Source: Flavobacterium resistens (GTDB taxonomy: Bacteria > Bacteroidota > Bacteroidia > Flavobacteriales > Flavobacteriaceae). From it: a stretch of 64,000 nucleotides of DNA. The DNA is taken from the NCBI RefSeq assembly GCF_900182645.1, contig NZ_FXTA01000001.1, positions 248,001-312,000 of the forward strand, given 5' to 3'. The position numbers and the translations under genes were made by a program. Shown here in pieces: positions 60,446-64,000 of this stretch (within the stretch, counting starts at the first letter, position 1; each line of letters opens with the position of its first letter). Under the pieces are notes generated by a model. That model had not been told where the DNA came from, did no database searches, and was given only the letters and a program-made list of their open reading frames with translations.

Positions 60446-62053
60446 ATGACAGATACATCACAACTCCGAAGCTCCATTTTTAGACACCTTGACGGTTTAG
60501 CAGTTGCTCCGGTAGCAATAGCATTAAAGAAAAAAGAAGTTTTAGCGTTCATTCTTGACAAAAAGCAAATACAACTGGCGGAACTTGCTACAATTTTTAA
60601 AGCAAATGAAGGCTATCTGAATGTCGGTTTAAGAATTTTGGCTTCACAAGGATTTTTAGAATACGATGTCGATAACAAAACACAGCAAATTACGATTTCT
60701 GTAAATGAAAAATCAGAAATTGCTTTTTCACTATTCTATCTTTATGAAGATGTTGTCGATTTGCTTCAATTTTCGGCGCATTTTCATCCGCGTCTTTTTG
60801 AAGATGCACCTTTTGAAAAACTCGACAGTATTTTTGAAAAATATAAAAAAAATTACAACCTTAAATCTTCGGATAATAACTTGACGAATGAAATTCAAAA
60901 CCAAATTTTGAAACATATCGAAGGTTATTTAATTGGCCCAACAATAGTACGCCTGGCGATGAAAGGAATGTTTCATAAATATTTTATGGAGACATCTTTT
61001 AAACCAGAAGAGTTTCATAAATCACCGGAAAATTTCAAAAAAATATTAGATTTTTTTGTCCATCTTGGCTGGTTTTTGGAAAAAAAAGGAAATTATCAAT
61101 TTACTGATGTTGGTTTATTTTTCGCAAAAAGAGCCAGTGCTTATGGCGTTACGGTTTCTTACTTGCCTACTTTTGCCAAAATTGAAGAGCTAATGTTTGG
61201 CGATCCCGCTGTTTTAAGAATGATAGCCGATGGCGAAAACGAAATTCACGTTGACCGCGAAATGAATGTTTGGGGAAGCGGTGGCGCACACGAAACTTAC
61301 TTTAAAATTGTCGATGAGATAATAATCAAGCTTTTCAATTTGCCGATTGCGGAACAACCAAAAGGCATTTTGGACATGGGTTGCGGAAATGGTGCTTTCC
61401 TTCAGCATATTTTTGAAGTAATTGACAGACAAACTTTAAGAGGAAAAATACTTGACGAATACCCATTATTTTTAGTCGGAGCTGATTATAACCAAGCTGC
61501 GCTGAAAGTAACCCGCGCAAATCTTATAAAAGCCGATATTTGGGCAAAAGTAATTTGGGGTGATATTGGACGTCCGGATTTACTTTCAGATGATTTGAGA
61601 GAAAATTATAATATTGATTTAAAAGATTTACTAAACGTAAGAACATTTCTAGATCATAATCGAATTTGGGAGGATCCAAAAAGCAGCAATAAAGATAGAA
61701 ATAGCAATTCTACTGGCGCATTTGCTTTTAGGGGAAAAAGACTCAGCAACAATTTGGTCGAAGATAATCTCTTGGAACATCTGCAAAAATGGTCGCCTTA
61801 TGTACGTAAATTTGGTTTGCTTTTAATTGAATTGCATACCATAAATCCAAAATTAACAGCTAATAATCTTGGGAAAACTGCTGCAACGGCTTATGATGCA
61901 ACTCATGGTTTTTCTGATCAGTATATTGTTGAAATTGATGTTTTTAATAAAATCGCTGCTGAAGCCGGATTATTTCCAGATAAATCCTTCTTCAGACGAT
62001 TCCCAGATGCTGACACCGCGACTGTAAGCATTAATTTGTTGAAAGGAAACTGA
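60446..62053 (+). CDS. AprA-related class I SAM methyltransferase
   Basis: 535 aa. SAM-binding core 'GILDMGCGNGAFLQHIF' at ~308-325, then 'VGADYNQAALKVTRANLIKA' and the late text 'DLLNVRTFLDHNRIWEDP', which I associate with the apratoxin/curacin-type MT (AprA). The N-terminal ~270 residues hold two winged-helix-like units repeated internally: 'FRHLDGLAVAPVAIALKKKE' (residues ~13-32) and 'LKHIEGYLIGPTIVRLAMKG' (~157-176). In PKS loading modules such enzymes methylate malonyl-type substrates; this one is freestanding with no PKS nearby, so its substrate is unknown. Confidence 0.75.
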   Translation: MTDTSQLRSSIFRHLDGLAVAPVAIALKKKEVLAFILDKKQIQLAELATIFKANEGYLNVGLRILASQGFLEYDVDNKTQQITISVNEKSEIAFSLFYLYEDVVDLLQFSAHFHPRLFEDAPFEKLDSIFEKYKKNYNLKSSDNNLTNEIQNQILKHIEGYLIGPTIVRLAMKGMFHKYFMETSFKPEEFHKSPENFKKILDFFVHLGWFLEKKGNYQFTDVGLFFAKRASAYGVTVSYLPTFAKIEELMFGDPAVLRMIADGENEIHVDREMNVWGSGGAHETYFKIVDEIIIKLFNLPIAEQPKGILDMGCGNGAFLQHIFEVIDRQTLRGKILDEYPLFLVGADYNQAALKVTRANLIKADIWAKVIWGDIGRPDLLSDDLRENYNIDLKDLLNVRTFLDHNRIWEDPKSSNKDRNSNSTGAFAFRGKRLSNNLVEDNLLEHLQKWSPYVRKFGLLLIELHTINPKLTANNLGKTAATAYDATHGFSDQYIVEIDVFNKIAAEAGLFPDKSFFRRFPDADTATVSINLLKGN

Positions 62054-62074
62054 ATTTCAAATATTTCTTAAAAT

Positions 62075-62111
62075 AAAAAAACTCCAAAATCAAATGACTT
62101 TGGAGTTTTTT
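62075..62111. terminator. Bidirectional terminator
   Basis: AAACTCCAAA and TTTGGAGTTT pair with A-run and T-run on opposite sides, between the methyltransferase and the convergent 150-aa gene. Confidence 0.85.
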
Positions 62112-62129
62112 ATATGATATCTCAAAATA

Positions 62130-62582
62130 TTACATTTCGTTCAAGTCGTTGAATTCGTGTAAAGATTTTAATGTACTTTCGTAAAATAAGATAGCCGCGA
62201 TAAGGTTTCCTTTATCAGAATATGGCATCATCTTTCTTTGAAACTCTACTGTCGTATCCAAGAAAGTTGTAGTTCCTAACGCTTGACCGTCTAATACTTT
62301 TTTGTGCTCATTATCGTCTGGAATACCTAAGTCTGCCATAGTAACACCTGGTTTAGTAACCAAAGCAATATAAGGCAAAGTTTTTACCAATACTTTAATA
62401 CGCTCAATGTACAATTCTAAAAGCTCTCCTTTTTGCATACCGCTCAATTCTTTTTGATCGTGGTATTTACGGATTAATGCTGTTGTACTGATAATACTTC
62501 TTGGAGCATTTTTTGCTTGTGCTGATACAGCTACAGTCGCCAAGAAGCAAAGGAAACTTAGTAAGAAAATCTTGCTCTTCAT
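62130..62582 (-). CDS. Unrecognised secreted protein
   Basis: 150 aa. Sec signal 'IFLLSFLCFLATVAVSAQA' cleaved near residue 21. The mature protein is helical ('IISTTALIRKYHDQKELSGM', 'LLELYIERIKVLVKTLPYIA', 'FQRKMMPYSDKGNLIAAILF'), without Cys. Codon use is richer in G and C than neighbours ('GACCGTCTAATAC...' style third positions on the complementary strand), consistent with strong expression. Unknown family; the compact mature size suggests a small periplasmic protein. Confidence 0.75.
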   Translation of the reverse strand: MKSKIFLLSFLCFLATVAVSAQAKNAPRSIISTTALIRKYHDQKELSGMQKGELLELYIERIKVLVKTLPYIALVTKPGVTMADLGIPDDNEHKKVLDGQALGTTTFLDTTVEFQRKMMPYSDKGNLIAAILFYESTLKSLHEFNDLNEM

Positions 62583-62722
62583 TTGTTAGTAGATTTGGTT
62601 AATTGTGATGGAAACAAAAATATATAAATTAACTTAAATTGCAACTTAATTAATTTCTTTTTTGCAATTAAATTTTTATTCTTAAAATATTGTAGCCAAA
62701 AAACTACAATTAATGTAAATTT

Positions 62723-63358
62723 TTATGATTTAATTATTCTGAAGCGTCCAGGATACTTTATCCAGATACTTTTTTTATTGCCGTAATAATCCATATAGTC
62801 TTCGCAAACAAATACAGCGTGCGCTGTAGACCAGGCAACAACACCACAGAATTCACTTCCCGACTCTCTCTTTAGTTTTTCGATTTGCTTGCCTTTTTGA
62901 AAACCTAAATATTTGTAAATCGTTGGCGTATAAACTTCTCCGCTTTCTAAATCTTCTAATGCTCTGTCAAAAGTATCTTCTTTGTCAATAATTTGTTTGT
63001 ACTTAGCCATAACTGCGTAAGTCAAAATTGCATACTCGATAATTTTTTCGTTTTCGCAATTGTCTTTGATGCAAACAAAATCAGCAGATACTTTTGCTTT
63101 GCTTATTTCCTCACTATTAAGATGGAACGAATCATTATTCTTTAGTGTTATCTTTTGTACATTATCATCTATTTTTTCAGTAACAAAAAGATTATCTAAT
63201 CCATAAATATTGAGAGAAGCTTTAATGAAAGCAATCGATGAGCAATTTGTACGTTCTCCTTGTTTAAAGCTTTCAAATATTTTATCTGAACTCAGCTGTG
63301 CATAAGAATTTGAACAGACAAACACTAAAAATAAAAATATTGACGTATAAGATTTCAT
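62723..63358 (-). CDS. Secreted protein with possible Cys-His protease-like fold
   Basis: 211 aa from ATG 63358, which opens the signal peptide 'SYTSIFLFLVFVCSNSYAQ'; a longer frame reaches 63457 but adds residues before it. The mature protein starts 'SSDKIFESFKQGERTNCSSI' with a Cys just before a helix, and ends 'SGSEFCGVVAWSTAHAVFVC', 'EDYMDYYGNKKSIWIKYPG' with His-Ala and Asp/Asn, an order (Cys...His...Asn/Asp) reminiscent of papain/C39-type folds. This is pattern-based and weak; other Cys residues could be structural. Confidence 0.55.
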   Translation of the reverse strand: MKSYTSIFLFLVFVCSNSYAQLSSDKIFESFKQGERTNCSSIAFIKASLNIYGLDNLFVTEKIDDNVQKITLKNNDSFHLNSEEISKAKVSADFVCIKDNCENEKIIEYAILTYAVMAKYKQIIDKEDTFDRALEDLESGEVYTPTIYKYLGFQKGKQIEKLKRESGSEFCGVVAWSTAHAVFVCEDYMDYYGNKKSIWIKYPGRFRIIKS

Positions 63359-63621
63359 GCCTTTGGATTTTATAATTGTACCCCAATACATCTTTGAAAA
63401 TAAAATTGGGTTTACAAATCTAAAAAAAATCAACTCATAGTCTAATTTACTTTTCAAATTTTATTAAAAAATATAAATTCTTTATCGGTTTCTTAAAAAA
63501 GAAAACTTAAAAGTTATGAAATTAATTTTTAAAAATTATCTTTATATCTACTCAAACAGAGCATGAAAAGGACAAAAAAACAATAAAATTGCCGTTTAAG
63601 AACTAATCGAACTTTCTTTTT

Positions 63622-64000
63622 ATGAAGAACTTATTTTCAAAAAAAATAGCACTAATCCTAATTGTTGTTATTTCCATTTTTGTTTTATTTTTTAAAATGT
63701 ATTCAGAAGAAAAAACTTCTGCTGCAAAACCACCAAAAAAATCCTATCCGCCAGGTGTTCTTTTTACTTTTGACGATGATTATATAGAAGATTGGTACCA
63801 AGCTGATCAATTATTACATCCTTACGGCTGGAAAGCAACTTTCTTTGTTTGCTGGTATGGAAGCTTAACTAAAGACCAAAAATCAAAACTCCATTTTTTA
63901 CAAAACAGAGGACATGATATTGCAGGTCATGGCTATAATCATCTGAATGCGCTAAAATATTCAAAGGAATTTGGCATCGAAAAATATATTAATGATGATA
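63622..64000 (+). CDS. Polysaccharide deacetylase (3' end outside window)
   Basis: The first 126 codons of a NodB-type deacetylase. One N-terminal membrane helix ('IALILIVVISIFVLFF') is followed by the catalytic motif 'GVLFTFDDDYIEDWYQ' (TFDD) and the metal-binding motif HxxxH as 'HGYNH' in 'GHDIAGHGYNH'. These remove acetyl groups from chitin-, peptidoglycan- or PNAG-type glycans outside the inner membrane. The gene continues beyond base 64000. Confidence 0.9.
   Translation, partial: MKNLFSKKIALILIVVISIFVLFFKMYSEEKTSAAKPPKKSYPPGVLFTFDDDYIEDWYQADQLLHPYGWKATFFVCWYGSLTKDQKSKLHFLQNRGHDIAGHGYNHLNALKYSKEFGIEKYINDD

Noticed and set aside
1..64000. CRISPR array, insertion sequence or prophage
   Set aside because: No regularly spaced repeats, no transposase, integrase, terminase, capsid or tail genes were recognised; the 15-21 kb cluster has a lysis/particle flavour but no phage structural gene.

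Overview
The window is AT-rich chromosomal DNA of a Bacteroidota bacterium, most likely Flavobacterium or a close relative. The evidence is gene content (recG, pheT, apt, outer-membrane beta-barrel receptor, PRC-barrel and DUF1826 genes), Bacteroidota-type promoters (TTTG, about 19-20 bp, TAnnTTTG), lipoproteins with short lipoboxes, and gene-end hairpins followed by T-runs. I saw no insertion sequence, prophage, rRNA or CRISPR array.

1-14.9 kb is mostly core. It holds a lipoprotein cut by the window edge, recG, a three-gene sensory/redox cluster (thioredoxin-like protein, MCP-type membrane domain joined to a degenerate kinase-like helix, Aer-like PAS protein), an RND efflux operon (adaptor, pump, TolC), a bestrophin-like channel and pheT.

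14.9-23.8 kb is the most unusual part. Seven minus-strand genes encode a peptidoglycan-binding-domain/SGNH hydrolase, a subtilisin-like protease and five unrecognised acidic, coiled-coil or hydrophobic-tailed proteins, none with a visible signal peptide. They diverge from a four-gene plus-strand operon (small soluble protein, multi-pass membrane protein, histidine kinase, NarL-type regulator). I propose this as a candidate undescribed exported or envelope-associated system; the function is unknown.

23.8-29.5 kb carries apt, tRNA-Arg(ACG), an Lrp regulator, a GC-rich YfeH-like transporter, and the pair mesD (core methionine synthase) and mesX (DUF1852), which together indicate oxygen-dependent, folate-independent methionine synthesis. 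A nitroreductase is divergent from them.

29.5-34 kb is a regulatory/redox module (SDR, AraC, TetR, SDR) between two diverged copies of a ~62-bp repeat; the TetR gene and the second SDR share a TGTA-N8-TACA operator. 34-39 kb has an outer-membrane receptor divergent from a LytS/LytTR two-component pair.

39-52.5 kb is a patchwork of accessory genes and decay: a truncated S41-like protease, DUF1826 and a frameshifted partial copy of it, DUF2278, a GH29 fucosidase with an AraC regulator, a three-gene membrane/secreted operon, a DUF2490 protein followed by a sulfatase remnant, stress-type small genes, and a PL14-like polysaccharide lyase lipoprotein.

52.5-64 kb is a redox/electrophile-response set (Old Yellow Enzyme, DsrE, deaminase, AraC, VOC-NTF2 fusion, SDR, Crp/Fnr), a TPR lipoprotein, an AprA-like methyltransferase, two secreted proteins and the start of a polysaccharide deacetylase. 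The Old Yellow Enzyme/DsrE intergenic region has a strikingly symmetrical pair of AraC-type operators, and a perfect FNR-type site lies upstream of the SDR.
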